Source: Cellulomonas sp. SG140 (lineage in GTDB: Bacteria; Actinomycetota; Actinomycetes; Actinomycetales; Cellulomonadaceae). Taken from it: DNA of 64,000 nucleotides. The translations under genes and the position numbers were made by a program. Under the pieces are notes generated by a model. That model was not told the DNA's origin, searched no databases, and was given only the letters and a program-made list of their open reading frames with translations. Location: the NCBI RefSeq assembly GCF_025770785.1, contig NZ_JANZLA010000009.1:62001-126000 (forward strand), in the 5' to 3' direction. Shown here piece by piece: positions 35,256 to 44,010 of the stretch; within the stretch, counting starts at the first letter, position 1; every line of letters starts with the position of its first letter.

Positions 35256-35950
35256 CGTCCGGCGTCCGCCGCGAGCGGGACGGAGGGGAGCCCGGCCCCC
35301 TCCAGGCCGGTGGCGAGGTACGGCTCGATGAGGGCCCTGATCAACCGCTCGCCCTCGACCGGTTCGGGCCGCTCGTCATCCAGCTGCGCGAACGCCCACC
35401 ACGACTCGGCGAGCACCAGCAGCGCCTCGACGACGTGGTCCAGCCGGTCGTCGTCCACAGGGACCAGCACACCCCGCGCCCGCCAGCCGCGCGCGACCCG
35501 CCCGAACAGCTCACGGCGCTGGACCCGCACCGCCCGGTATGCCTCGGCGAGCTCCTCGTCGTCGCGGACCAGCGTGATCAGGTCCCGTGCGAAGTACGGG
35601 TGGTCCGCCGTGATCCGCGCGCCGGCCGCGACCAGCCGGTCGAGGCGCTCCGGGGTGACGTTGTCCGGGTCGATCCCGTCCCACACCGCCGAGTGCGCCT
35701 TGGCGTACCGGGCGAACAGCGCGCGGACGATCGCCTGGCGGTCGGCGTACCAGTAGTAGAGGTTGCCGGGGCTGATCCGGGCGGTGGACGCGATGCGGTT
35801 GGTGGAGACCGCGCGGACGCCTTCCGCCGCGAACAGGTCACCCGCCACGTCGAGGATCCGCTCGGCGGTGCCGGGGCGGCGCTTGCCGGTGACCCGGAGG
35901 CTGCGGCGGACGGGGGCGACGGTGGGGATCTGCACGGTGGACTCGGCCAT
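35252..35950 (-). CDS. TetR/AcrR-family regulator
   Basis: 232 aa. HTH at about 28-75: ERILDVAGDLFAAEGVRAV then RISPGNLYYWYADRQAIV. The C-terminal domain resembles TetR_C-type ligand pockets with HPYFARDLITLVRDD and WWAFAQLDDERPEPVEGE. It probably represses its own operon with the Acg gene through the palindromic CTAGAG sites a few bases upstream of its ATG. Ligand unknown. The ATG at 35950 is preceded by no strong ribosome site. Confidence 0.88.
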   Translation of the reverse strand: MAESTVQIPTVAPVRRSLRVTGKRRPGTAERILDVAGDLFAAEGVRAVSTNRIASTARISPGNLYYWYADRQAIVRALFARYAKAHSAVWDGIDPDNVTPERLDRLVAAGARITADHPYFARDLITLVRDDEELAEAYRAVRVQRRELFGRVARGWRARGVLVPVDDDRLDHVVEALLVLAESWWAFAQLDDERPEPVEGERLIRALIEPYLATGLEGAGLPSVPLAADAGR

Positions 35951-35952
35951 GC

Positions 35953-35984
35953 CTAGAGTTTTCGCTCTAGAGCGAGCGCTCTAG
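35953..35984. promoter_or_regulatory. Putative TetR operator (CTAGAG palindromes)
   Basis: CTAGAGCG-AG-CGCTCTAG at 35967-35984 is a perfect 8+8 inverted repeat. A second, overlapping repeat pairs CTAGAG at 35953-35958 with CTCTAG at 35965-35970. Both lie within 35 bp of the TetR start, where autorepression would act. Confidence 0.7.
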
Positions 35985-36095
35985 TGGGACGGGGGTCCCG
36001 GGTGAAGACCTGTCAGGCGCACCGCCGGGGCTCCGCTAGACTTGCCGCCGCGGTCGGCCCGTCAGCCCAGGGTCGCCGTGCACGTGGCAGTACCA

Positions 36096-36180
36096 GGAGG
36101 ATTCGCCTAGTGGCCTATGGCGCACGCTTGGAAAGCGTGTTGGTGTAACAGCCTCGGGGGTTCGAATCCCCCATCCTCCG
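36096..36180 (+). tRNA. tRNA-Ser (anticodon GGA)
   Basis: 85-nt class II cloverleaf: GGAGGAT/ATCCTCC acceptor, anticodon stem CACGC/GCGTG with loop TTGGAAA (anticodon GGA), a long variable arm TTGGTGTAACAGCCTC, and T-arm GGGGGTTCGAATCCCCC. Discriminator G, CCA not encoded. Confidence 0.97.
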
Positions 36181-36192
36181 CCCGTGAATGTC

Positions 36193-36236
36193 CGAAGGGC
36201 CCGTGACCTGCAGCGATGTGGGCTACGGGCCCTTCG
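36193..36236 (+). terminator. Hairpin after tRNA-Ser
   Basis: CGAAGGGCCCGT (36193-36204) pairs perfectly with 36225-36236 around a 20-nt loop, then TCGTTTCGG follows. Well placed to end the tRNA transcript. The remaining sequence to 36382 shows nothing else. Confidence 0.78.
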
Positions 36237-36382
36237 TCGTTTCGGCGGTGACCATGCGTGGAGTGCCGTGGCTGCAAGCAGGTCGGCGGCGTGACGTGCG
36301 GAGCGGGACCCACTCCCAGCGGAGCGCGCGGGCGCTCCCTCTGGACGACGCCCGCCGTGGCACCGGCGGCTAGCGTGGCCGC

Positions 36383-37666
36383 ATGCCGCACCCGGGCCAG
36401 CACGACGAGCGCGCGTGGGGGCCGCCCGGGACGCGTGGCGGCGGGCCGTGGGGCCCGCCCTGGATGCGCGGTGAGCTGGATCCCGAGCGCCGCCGCCCGG
36501 GCGCCGCGAGGCTCATCGTCCCGGCCCTCGTGCTCGCGGCCATCGCGCTCGGGGGCTCGGCTGCCGCCGATCACTTCTCGAGTGCGCCGCGGGCGCTCGA
36601 CGGGCTCGGCCACCTGCTGCTCCTCGTCGCCCCCGCCTGCCTGCCCATCACCGCGCTCGGCCGGCGCGTGGGCGCGGTGGCGGGATTCGTCGCGGCGGCT
36701 GCGGTGGGCACGTACCTGTGGCTCGGCTACGCGTTCGGACCGGTCCCGCTGCCGCTCGTCGTCATCGTGGTGGTCCTCGGCGCCCGTGGGCGGCGCGGGG
36801 AGTCGTGGACGGTCGCCGGGCTCGGCATCGCCGCGATCGTGGCGCGCGGCCTGACGGACGCATCGGCACGGCCGACCGCAGCTGCCCTGTGGACTGCGGC
36901 GCTGCTGGTCGGCGGCCTGCTGGGTGAGGGCGCGCGCGGTCGCGGCGAGCGCATGCGGGCGGTCCAGGCGGCCAGGGTGTCGCGTGAGGAGGCGGCCGCC
37001 ACGGCCGAGCGGCTCCGCATCGCGCGGGAGCTGCACGACGTCCTCGCGCACTCGCTGTCGACGATCAGCGTGCAGGCGGGTGTCGGGTTGCACCTCATGG
37101 ACCGCGAGCCGGAGCGGGCGCGCGACGCGTTGCGCAACATCCGGACGACGAGCGTCGACGCGCTCGACGAGGTGCGGCAGGTGCTCGGGATCCTGCGCGC
37201 GGAGGGGGAGGCCGCCCCGCGCGAGCCGGCCGCGACCGCTCCGGCGGACGCCGTTCCGGCGCTGCTCGACTCGGCGCGCGCGGCGGGGATCAGCGTGGAC
37301 GACCAGCTCGACCCGGCGGTTCTCGCCGGCCTCGACCCCGACCGGGCGACCGTGCTGGTGCGCGCGCTGCAGGAGGCGCTGACGAACGTGCGCCGGCACG
37401 CGGGAGCGGGCGCCCGGGTCACCGCGAGCGTTCGGGTGGAGTCAGGGGTCGTGCGGCTCGAGGTGGTCGACGACGGCAGGGCCGACCGCGGCGGCGCACG
37501 CTCCCCTGGCATCTCGTCGCCGGGTGACTCAACGGGCCACGTCGGCCACGGCTTCGGCCTGCGCGGCATGCAGGAACGCGTGGGGGCGATGGGCGGCACG
37601 GTCGACGCCGGGCCGCGCGGCACCGGATGGGCCGTCGTCGTCGAGCTGCCGCGGGGCGCGGCATGA
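36383..37666 (+). CDS. NarL-type two-component sensor histidine kinase
   Basis: 427 aa. After a Pro/Gly/Trp-rich N-terminus come about five hydrophobic helices (about 45-185) without a recognisable extracellular sensor domain. HisKA_3 has the phospho-His in ARELHDVLAHSLSTISVQ (about 217), and the ATPase domain has LQEALTNVRRHAG (N-box) and GHGFGLRGMQERV (G-box). Leu is written with CTC more often than in neighbouring genes. Its stop overlaps the start of the response-regulator gene. Stimulus unknown. Confidence 0.9.
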   Translation: MPHPGQHDERAWGPPGTRGGGPWGPPWMRGELDPERRRPGAARLIVPALVLAAIALGGSAAADHFSSAPRALDGLGHLLLLVAPACLPITALGRRVGAVAGFVAAAAVGTYLWLGYAFGPVPLPLVVIVVVLGARGRRGESWTVAGLGIAAIVARGLTDASARPTAAALWTAALLVGGLLGEGARGRGERMRAVQAARVSREEAAATAERLRIARELHDVLAHSLSTISVQAGVGLHLMDREPERARDALRNIRTTSVDALDEVRQVLGILRAEGEAAPREPAATAPADAVPALLDSARAAGISVDDQLDPAVLAGLDPDRATVLVRALQEALTNVRRHAGAGARVTASVRVESGVVRLEVVDDGRADRGGARSPGISSPGDSTGHVGHGFGLRGMQERVGAMGGTVDAGPRGTGWAVVVELPRGAA

Positions 37667-38328
37667 TCCGCGTGCTGCTGGCCGACGACCAGCAGCTGAT
37701 CCGCGCCGGCCTGCGTGCCCTCGTCGACGCCGAGCCCGACCTCGTCGTCGTCGGCGAGGCGGCGACCGGCGCGGAGGCGGTCGAGCGCACGCTCGACCTG
37801 CTGCCCGACGTGGTCCTCATGGACATCCGCATGCCGGGGCTCGACGGGCTCGAGGCGACCCGCCGCATCGTCGCGGATGCCCGGGCGGGCGGTGTGCACG
37901 TCGTCGTCGTGACGACGTTCGAGCTCGACGAGTACGTCGGCGAGGCGATACGGAACGGCGCGAGCGGGTTCCTCGTCAAGGACACCGAGCCCGCGGAGCT
38001 GCTGCGGGCCATCAGGGTGGCGGCTGCCGGCGAGGCGCTGCTGTCGCCCACCGTCACACGCCGCCTGCTCGAGCGCGTGGCGCGCGCGACGCGCGACGCG
38101 CCGCCGTTGCCGGGCATCGCCGAGCTGACCGCACGGGAACGCGAGGTCGTCGTCCTGGTCGGCGAGGGCCTCTCGAACTAGGAGATCGGCGAGCGGCTGT
38201 TCCTCTCGCCGCTCACGGTGAAGACGCACGTGCTGCGCGCGAGCGGCAAGCTCGGTGCCCGCGACCGGGCGCAGCTCGTCGTCGCCGCCTACGAGTCCGG
38301 CCTGGTCCGGCCGGGGTGGGCGACCTGA
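37663..38328 (+). pseudogene. NarL-family response regulator interrupted by an in-frame TAG
   Basis: The frame starts with ATG at 37663 and has a complete receiver domain (LLADDQQ, phospho-Asp in VVLMDIRMPG about 55, Lys in FLVKDTEP). The DNA-binding domain begins LTAREREVVVLVGEGLSN, then TAG at 38179-38181 stops it, and the same frame goes on EIGERLFLSPLTVKTHV to a TGA at 38326. Normal proteins have one sense codon at the TAG. The product would be 172 aa with half an HTH. A mutation, a sequence error or readthrough are the choices; the kinase gene looks intact. Confidence 0.85.
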
Positions 38329-38449
38329 GTCTCGTGCTCCGTCCGGAGCGTGCGGAAGGCTCCGCCGGGACGACGACGGGGACCGTCCTGCCGAGGGAGC
38401 GTGGAGCTGCGGCCGAGGTCCGGTCGCACGCCACACCGGGAGGTTCGTC

Positions 38450-38761
38450 ATGCTCACCACGTTCGCCAGCGCGCTGGCCCACCCCGTCGCGTACGGCGGC
38501 TGGTGGCCAGGCCCGTGGTTCCTGCTGGTCCCGCTGTTCTGGTTCCTCGTCGTCGTCGGCTTCGTCGTCTTCTTCGCGACGCGCCGGCGCCGGTGGGCAG
38601 CCGCTGGTCGAGGCCCGTGCGGCCCTTGGCCGGGGATGGTAGGCCGGAGCTCGGCGACGTCCGTGCTCGCCGAGCGGTTCGCCCGCGGCGAGATCGACGA
38701 GGCGGAGTACCGCGCCCGGCTGGAGACGCTGCTCGCGACGGAGCAGCCAGCGCAGCCCTGA
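38450..38761 (+). CDS. Small membrane protein with SHOCT domain
   Basis: 103 aa: one hydrophobic helix (about 20-43, PWFLLVPLFWFLVVVGFVVFF), a basic stretch RRRRW, a linker, then a SHOCT module VLAERFARGEIDEAEYRARL near the C-terminus. SHOCT modules are oligomerisation segments. GGGAGG lies before ATG 38450. It follows the broken response regulator by 121 bp on the same strand and may have been its target or partner. Confidence 0.8.
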   Translation: MLTTFASALAHPVAYGGWWPGPWFLLVPLFWFLVVVGFVVFFATRRRRWAAAGRGPCGPWPGMVGRSSATSVLAERFARGEIDEAEYRARLETLLATEQPAQP

Positions 38762-38767
38762 CCGACG

Positions 38768-38800
38768 CGCCGCCGGACCGTGGCCCGCGGTTCGGCGGCG
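38768..38800. terminator. Hairpin between converging SHOCT and DUF1697 genes
   Basis: 38768-38780 pairs with 38788-38800, 13 positions with one G-T wobble, and a 7-nt loop. It lies between two converging 3' ends. Confidence 0.7.
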
Positions 38801-38811
38801 TCGCCCCGGGG

Positions 38812-39360
38812 CTACGGCGCGGTGAGCTCGACCAGCTTCAGCACGGTGTTCCAGTTGCGGCTGGTCGCGACGACGCCCTTGGGCGGTCCGGACCGGGCCA
38901 GGGCCTCGGCGAGCGGGGAGCGGCCCAGACCGTCCGGGGCGTACAGGTAGAGCGCGCGGTCGCCGAGACGGACCTCCTCCGGCAGGAACGCCGCCAGGTC
39001 GAGGGACGCGAACCGGGACTCCTCGACCGGCTCGGAGAAGTACGTGACGTGCAGCTGCTTGCCCTGCAGCACCCCCGCCGGGAACGGGCAGGCGTCGGCG
39101 ACGGCCTTCAGGTAGTCGTGGTCGCGCACCAGCACCTCGACGTCGAACCCGAAGCGTGCCCCGATGGCCGCCCGGAGCCGGGTCGCGAGCGCCTCCTCGT
39201 CGTCGTGGTCGCTGGTGAAGACGGCGTTGCCGCTCTGCAGGTAGGTGCGCACGTCGCCGTGACCCAGGTCGGTCAGCAGCGACCGCAGCTCGGCCATCGG
39301 CAGCTTCTTGTTGCCCCCGACGTTGATGCCCCGCAGGAGCGCGGCATAGGCCTTCGTCAC
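38812..39360 (-). CDS. DUF1697 family protein
   Basis: 182 aa of normal family length: YAALLRGINVGGNKKLPMAEL (split around residue 15), VRTYLQSGNAVF and TSRNWNTVLKLVELT at the C-terminus are the typical segments. Function unknown; cytosolic. Its GTG overlaps the LacI-type regulator stop by four bases (GTGA), making it the last gene of the sugar-transport operon. Whether it matters for sugar use or just rides along is unknown. Confidence 0.88.
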   Translation of the reverse strand: MTKAYAALLRGINVGGNKKLPMAELRSLLTDLGHGDVRTYLQSGNAVFTSDHDDEEALATRLRAAIGARFGFDVEVLVRDHDYLKAVADACPFPAGVLQGKQLHVTYFSEPVEESRFASLDLAAFLPEEVRLGDRALYLYAPDGLGRSPLAEALARSGPPKGVVATSRNWNTVLKLVELTAP

Positions 39361-40376
39361 GGCGTGACCGCGGCGCGGGTGGACTGGCGGACCACCAGGT
39401 GCGTCGGCAGCGGCGTGTCCACCGTGACGCTGTCCGGCTCCTCGACGGCGACCAGCACCTTCTGCATCATCAGCTCGCCCAGCGCGGCGAAGTCCTGCCG
39501 CACGGTGGTCAGCGCCGGGTAGAGGTAGCCGGACTCGGGCACGTCGTCGAACCCCACCACGCTGACGTCGTCCGGCACGCGCAGGCCCCGCTCGCGCAGG
39601 GCCGAGAGCACACCGATCGCCATGTGGTCGTTGGCCACGAACACCGCCGACCCGGGGGCGACGTCGAGCTCGGCACCGAGCCGGTAGCCGCTGGCCGCGG
39701 ACCAGTCGCCGTGCAGCGGGGTGACGATCTCGAGCCGGCGCTCCGCGAGCTCGTCGCGCCAGCCGCGCACGCGCTCGATCGCGTCGGCGGCCCGCTGCGG
39801 GCCGGCCAGGTGCAGGATCCGCTGGTGGCCCAGCTCGGCCAGGTGGCGGACGGCGGAGCGCGCACCCCGGTACTGGTCGATCGAGACGAACAGCGGGCTG
39901 CGGCGCGCGGTGGACGCCGCGGCGACCACGGGGACGCTCAGGTCCAGGCCGCGGACCAGCTCGAGCACGTCGGCGTCGGCGACGACGAACACGATGGCGT
40001 CCACCCGCTGGCGCAGCAGGCTCTCGACGATCGCCCGCACGTCGGTCGGGTCGGTGTCGAGCAGACTGACCGTCTCGACGTTGTAGCGGGCGGCCCGGGC
40101 CGCGACGTTGAAGTGCATCGCCACCGACGTCGGCCCGAAGTCGGCGGCCATCGGGGTGACCAGGCCGATCGTGCGGGTGCGACGGGTCACCAGCGCACGG
40201 GCCTGCGGTGACGGGCTGTACCGCAGTTGCGCGATCGCCTGCTCGACGCGCGCGCGAGTGGCCGGCCGCACGTTCGGCAGGTCGTTCAGCACGCGCGAGA
40301 CCGTTTGGTGGGACACCCCCGCGAGCCGCGCGACGTCGAGGATGTTCGCGGCGCGCGAGCCGCCGTCGCCGCTCAT
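39357..40376 (-). CDS. LacI-family regulator of the sugar ABC operon
   Basis: 339 aa. The HTH and hinge read ILDVARLAGVSHQTVSRVLND and VRPATRARVEQAI (about 12-55), followed by a type-I periplasmic-binding-protein-like effector domain (TIGLVTP, VVGFDDVPES). It overlaps the second ATPase gene by four bases, so the regulator is made from the operon it probably controls; a lac-operator-like site stands upstream of the first gene. The effector is presumably the transported sugar. Confidence 0.9.
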   Translation of the reverse strand: MSGDGGSRAANILDVARLAGVSHQTVSRVLNDLPNVRPATRARVEQAIAQLRYSPSPQARALVTRRTRTIGLVTPMAADFGPTSVAMHFNVAARAARYNVETVSLLDTDPTDVRAIVESLLRQRVDAIVFVVADADVLELVRGLDLSVPVVAAASTARRSPLFVSIDQYRGARSAVRHLAELGHQRILHLAGPQRAADAIERVRGWRDELAERRLEIVTPLHGDWSAASGYRLGAELDVAPGSAVFVANDHMAIGVLSALRERGLRVPDDVSVVGFDDVPESGYLYPALTTVRQDFAALGELMMQKVLVAVEEPDSVTVDTPLPTHLVVRQSTRAAVTP

Positions 40377-41905
40377 GCCTCGTCCCCCTCCGACCGGGCC
40401 ACCATCGCCAGCAGCGAGTCCGTGGTCAGGCCCTCGGACGGCACGACGTCGACGACGCGGCCGTCCTGCAGGATCGCCACGCGCGTGCCGACCCGCAGCA
40501 CCTCCTCCAGCTCCGCCGAGATGAACACCACGGACAGCCCGTTGTCGGCCAGCTCGCCCACCAGGTTCTGGATCTCCACCTTGGCGCCCACGTCGATGCC
40601 GCGCGTCGGCTCGTCGAGCACGATCACCCGCGGGGACAGCGCCAGCAGCCGGGCGAGCAGCACCTTCTGCTGGTTGCCGCCGGACAGGCTGGCGACCGGC
40701 CGGTCGAGGTCCGGCGGGCGGATGTCCAGCGCCTCGACCCAGCTCGCCGCGAGCTCCCGCTGGCGCGCCGACCGGATCCGGCGCAGCACCCCGCGCTGCG
40801 CCTGCAGGGCCAGCGTGATGTTCTCCAGCACGCTCAGCTCGCCGATCAGCCCCTCGGTGCGGCGGTTCTCCGAGGAGTAGACGACGCCGAGGGACAGCGC
40901 TCGGCGCGGGCTGGACAGGCGCCGCTCCTGCCCGTCGATGCGGATGATGCCGGCCTCCAGCCGGTCGACACCGGTCAGGGCGCGGGCGAGCTTGGTCCGG
41001 CCGGAGCCGAGCAGCCCAGCCACGCCCAGCACCTCGCCCTCGACCAGGTCGACGTCCGCGTCGGCGATGCCCGGCAGGACGGTGACGCCGCGGGCGCTCA
41101 GCGTCACGGACGGGTCGTCGTCGGGCGCGTCGAACGCCTGCCGCTCGGCGAGCGCGGCGGCGGACCGGCCCAGCATCTTCTGCACCAGGTCGATCCGCAG
41201 CAGCTCGGTGGTCAGGTACTCCCCGACCAGCCGGCCGTTGCGCAGCACCGTGATGCGGTCGCAGATCTCGTACACCTGGTCGAGGAAGTGCGAGACGAAC
41301 AGGATCGCGACGCCACGGGCCTTCAGCTCGCGGATGACGCGGAACAGCTCGGCGACCTCGTCGAAGTCCAGGCTCGACGTGGGCTCGTCGAGCACCAGCA
41401 CCTTGACGTCCGTCGAGATGGCGCGGGCTATCGCGACGAGCTGCTGCACGGCCAGCGGGTGGGTGCCCAGCACCGACGCGGGGTCGATCTCCAGGCCGAG
41501 GGCCGCGAGCGCCTCGTGCGCCAGCCGACGGGTCGCGGCCCAGTCGATGGCCCCGACGCGGTTGCGCGGCTCGCGGCCGAGCGCGATGTTCTCCGCGACC
41601 GTCAGGTTCGGCAGGAGGTCGATCTCCTGGTACACGGTGCTGATGCCGGCCAGGTGCGCGTCGTGCGGCGTGGCGAACCGCACCACCTCACCGCCGAGGC
41701 GGACCTCGCCGGCGTCCAGCGCCAGCGCGCCCGTGAGCGCCTTGATCAGCGTCGACTTGCCGGCGCCGTTCTCGCCCATGAGCGAGTGGACCTCGCCGGC
41801 GAACATGCGGAAGTCGACGCCGTCGAGCGCGGTGTCCGACCGGAAGCGCACCGTCGCGCCGGTGACCTGCACCAGCGGCTGCGCGTCCTCCATGGTGCTC
41901 ATCAT
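40373..41905 (-). CDS. Second sugar ABC transporter ATPase (RbsA/YtfR type, extra copy)
   Basis: 510 aa with two nucleotide-binding halves. Half 1 has Walker A GENGAGKST (about 37) and Walker B VLVLDEPTSSLD. Half 2 has the usual degenerate loop GLLGSGRTKLAR, signature LSGGNQQKVLLARLL (about 405) and VIVLDEPTRGID. It is a full paralog of the ATPase at 44007-45548. A carbohydrate ABC importer with two permeases ordinarily needs one such protein. It follows the second permease by 39 bp and overlaps the regulator gene. Start may be ATG 41905, 41902 or 41893. Confidence 0.9.
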   Translation of the reverse strand: MMSTMEDAQPLVQVTGATVRFRSDTALDGVDFRMFAGEVHSLMGENGAGKSTLIKALTGALALDAGEVRLGGEVVRFATPHDAHLAGISTVYQEIDLLPNLTVAENIALGREPRNRVGAIDWAATRRLAHEALAALGLEIDPASVLGTHPLAVQQLVAIARAISTDVKVLVLDEPTSSLDFDEVAELFRVIRELKARGVAILFVSHFLDQVYEICDRITVLRNGRLVGEYLTTELLRIDLVQKMLGRSAAALAERQAFDAPDDDPSVTLSARGVTVLPGIADADVDLVEGEVLGVAGLLGSGRTKLARALTGVDRLEAGIIRIDGQERRLSSPRRALSLGVVYSSENRRTEGLIGELSVLENITLALQAQRGVLRRIRSARQRELAASWVEALDIRPPDLDRPVASLSGGNQQKVLLARLLALSPRVIVLDEPTRGIDVGAKVEIQNLVGELADNGLSVVFISAELEEVLRVGTRVAILQDGRVVDVVPSEGLTTDSLLAMVARSEGDEA

Positions 41906-41944
41906 GCCGTGGCCCGCACGGCGCCCCGACGGGCCACGGCGAGC

Positions 41945-42967
41945 CTATCTGCGCCGTGCGGACCGGGCGACGATCAGCCGCTGGACCACGACGAACAGCA
42001 GCAGCAGGGCGCCGATGGTGATGCGGGTCCACGACTGGTCGACACCGAGGAAGTTGATGATCGTCTTGATCATCCCGTAGACGAACACGCCGATCATCGA
42101 GCCGACGACGAACCCGCTGCCGCCGGTCAGCAGCGTCCCGCCGATCACCACCGCGGCGATCGTGTCGAGCTCGGTGCCGATCCCGTTCAGCGGGTAGGCC
42201 GCGCCGGTGTAGGCGGTGAAGATGACGCCCGCGAGCCCCGCGCACGTACCGCTGACGACGTAGGCGAGCAGCTTGGTGCGGGCGACCGGCAGGCCCATCA
42301 GCCGCGCCGACTGCTCGCTGCCACCCACCGCGTAGACGGTGCGGCCGAACCGCGTGTACGCCAGCAGCCCGGCCCCGACCAGGACCACCAGCAGCGCGAT
42401 GATGCCGGTCGGCGTGATGTACCAGCCCGCCCCCGCCTGCAGGCGCGTGCCCTGGAGCCAGAGGATCGCCGGGTCGGTGACCTTGATCGAGTTCAGGCTC
42501 ACCACGAACCCGAGCCCGCGCGCCAGGAACATCCCTGCCAGGGACGCGATGAACGGCTGCACGTCGAAGTACTGGACCAGGACGCCGACACCGAGCCCGA
42601 TGAGGGCGCCGGTCGCCAGCATCGTCGGGGCGACGACGGACGACGGCAGCCCGTCCCGCAGCAGGCTCGCACCCATCATCCCGGTGAACGACATCACCGC
42701 CCCGACGGACAGGTCGATGCCGCCCGTGAGGATCACGAACGTCATGCCGACGGCCAGGATCAGCAGGTAGGAGTTGTCGAGCAGGATCGACGACACCAGC
42801 CGCGGCGTGAGGAACTTGCCGAAGTAGAGCTGGGCGCCGACCACCATCACGACGAGGATCGCGACCGCCGCGAACACGGGGATCCACGAGGCGTGCCGAG
42901 CCATGAACCGGTGCGGGCGCGTCACCGCGCGCAGCTCGCCCGTCAGAACCGTCTGCGTGCTCGTCAT
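41945..42967 (-). CDS. Sugar ABC transporter permease (YjfF-like)
   Basis: 340 aa with about nine or ten hydrophobic helices. LAVGMTFVILTGGIDLSVGAVMSFTG is the family signature (about 68-93), and the coupling region VYAVGGSEQSARLMGLPVART (about 213) contacts the ATPase. The closest named family is YjfF of the E. coli galactofuranose importer. ATG at 42967 overlaps the stop of the preceding permease by four bases. With the other permease it should form the membrane channel. Confidence 0.88.
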   Translation of the reverse strand: MTSTQTVLTGELRAVTRPHRFMARHASWIPVFAAVAILVVMVVGAQLYFGKFLTPRLVSSILLDNSYLLILAVGMTFVILTGGIDLSVGAVMSFTGMMGASLLRDGLPSSVVAPTMLATGALIGLGVGVLVQYFDVQPFIASLAGMFLARGLGFVVSLNSIKVTDPAILWLQGTRLQAGAGWYITPTGIIALLVVLVGAGLLAYTRFGRTVYAVGGSEQSARLMGLPVARTKLLAYVVSGTCAGLAGVIFTAYTGAAYPLNGIGTELDTIAAVVIGGTLLTGGSGFVVGSMIGVFVYGMIKTIINFLGVDQSWTRITIGALLLLFVVVQRLIVARSARRR

Positions 42968-44010
42968 GACGCGACCTCCGTTCGCTCGACGGGCTGGGCG
43001 GACCGCACGCTCAGCCGACCGCCGAGCCGACCGACCCAGCGCCGGAACCGGCTGGACTGGATGAGGACGACGACCACGACGACGGCCGCCATGAACACCG
43101 GCGTGACGGCCGGCGGGACGCCGAGGAACGTGATGGTCGACTTCAGCGTCTGGATGGTGAACACGCCGACGACCGTGCCGGCCAGGCTGAACGTGCCCCC
43201 GGCCAGGGAGGTCCCGCCGAGCACCACCGCGAGGATCGCGTCGAGCTCGATGTACAGACCGGCCGCGTTGGCGTCCGCCGCCATGATGTTGGAGCTGTAG
43301 AGCAGGCCGGCGAAGCCGGCGAGCAGCCCGCTGGCGGCGTAGGCGCCCCAGATGATGCCCCTGGCCCGCACACCGGCCAGCCGGCTCGCCTCCGGGTTGA
43401 TGCCGACGGCCTCGGTCAGCACGCCGAGCGCCGTGCGCCGCTCGATCACGGCGACGACGGCGATCGCCGCCAGCGAGACGTAGAACGCGAACGGCAGCCC
43501 GAGCACGTACCCCTGCGCCATGAACTTGTAGGGGTCGCTGTTGATCGTGGTGATGAAGCCGCGCGTGATCAGCAGCGCGATGCCGCGACCGGCGAGCATC
43601 AGCACGAGGGTCGCGATGATCGGCTGGATGCCGAGCACCGAGATGAGGAAGCCGTTCCAGACGCCGCACGCCAGGCCGGCCAGCACGGCGGTGCCGATGG
43701 CCACGGCGAGCACGGACGGGTTCGACGGGGCACCCGAGTCCTGGATGATCTGCAGGGCCACGGCCCCCGACACCGCCATCACCGCACCGACGGACAGGTC
43801 GATGCCGCGGGTCGCGATCACCAGGGTCATCCCCAGGGCCACGAGCATCAGCGGTGCGCTGTTGCGCAGGATGTCGATGAGCGACCCGTACAGCCGCCCG
43901 TCCTGCACGGTGATGCTGACGAAGCTCGGCCGCGACAGCGTGTTCGCCAGGATCAGCGCGAGCAGCACCACGACCGGCCAGAACAGCCGATGCTTCATGA
44001 CGGCGTTCAC
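42964..44010 (-). CDS. Sugar ABC transporter permease (YtfT-like)
   Basis: 348 aa, about nine hydrophobic helices. LVALGMTLVIATRGIDLSVGAVMAVSG (split around residue 65) is the signature, and LTEAVGINPEASRLAGVRARG the coupling segment. Tails are basic (RRWVGRLGG). GTG at 44010 overlaps the ATPase stop (GTGA); an ATG four codons later is an alternative. It pairs with the YjfF-like protein. Confidence 0.88.
   Translation of the reverse strand: MNAVMKHRLFWPVVVLLALILANTLSRPSFVSITVQDGRLYGSLIDILRNSAPLMLVALGMTLVIATRGIDLSVGAVMAVSGAVALQIIQDSGAPSNPSVLAVAIGTAVLAGLACGVWNGFLISVLGIQPIIATLVLMLAGRGIALLITRGFITTINSDPYKFMAQGYVLGLPFAFYVSLAAIAVVAVIERRTALGVLTEAVGINPEASRLAGVRARGIIWGAYAASGLLAGFAGLLYSSNIMAADANAAGLYIELDAILAVVLGGTSLAGGTFSLAGTVVGVFTIQTLKSTITFLGVPPAVTPVFMAAVVVVVVLIQSSRFRRWVGRLGGRLSVRSAQPVERTEVAS

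Noticed and set aside
36096..38811. Genomic island integrated at tRNA-Ser
   Set aside because: No integrase gene and no second copy of the tRNA 3' end within the window; only codon preference hints at transfer.
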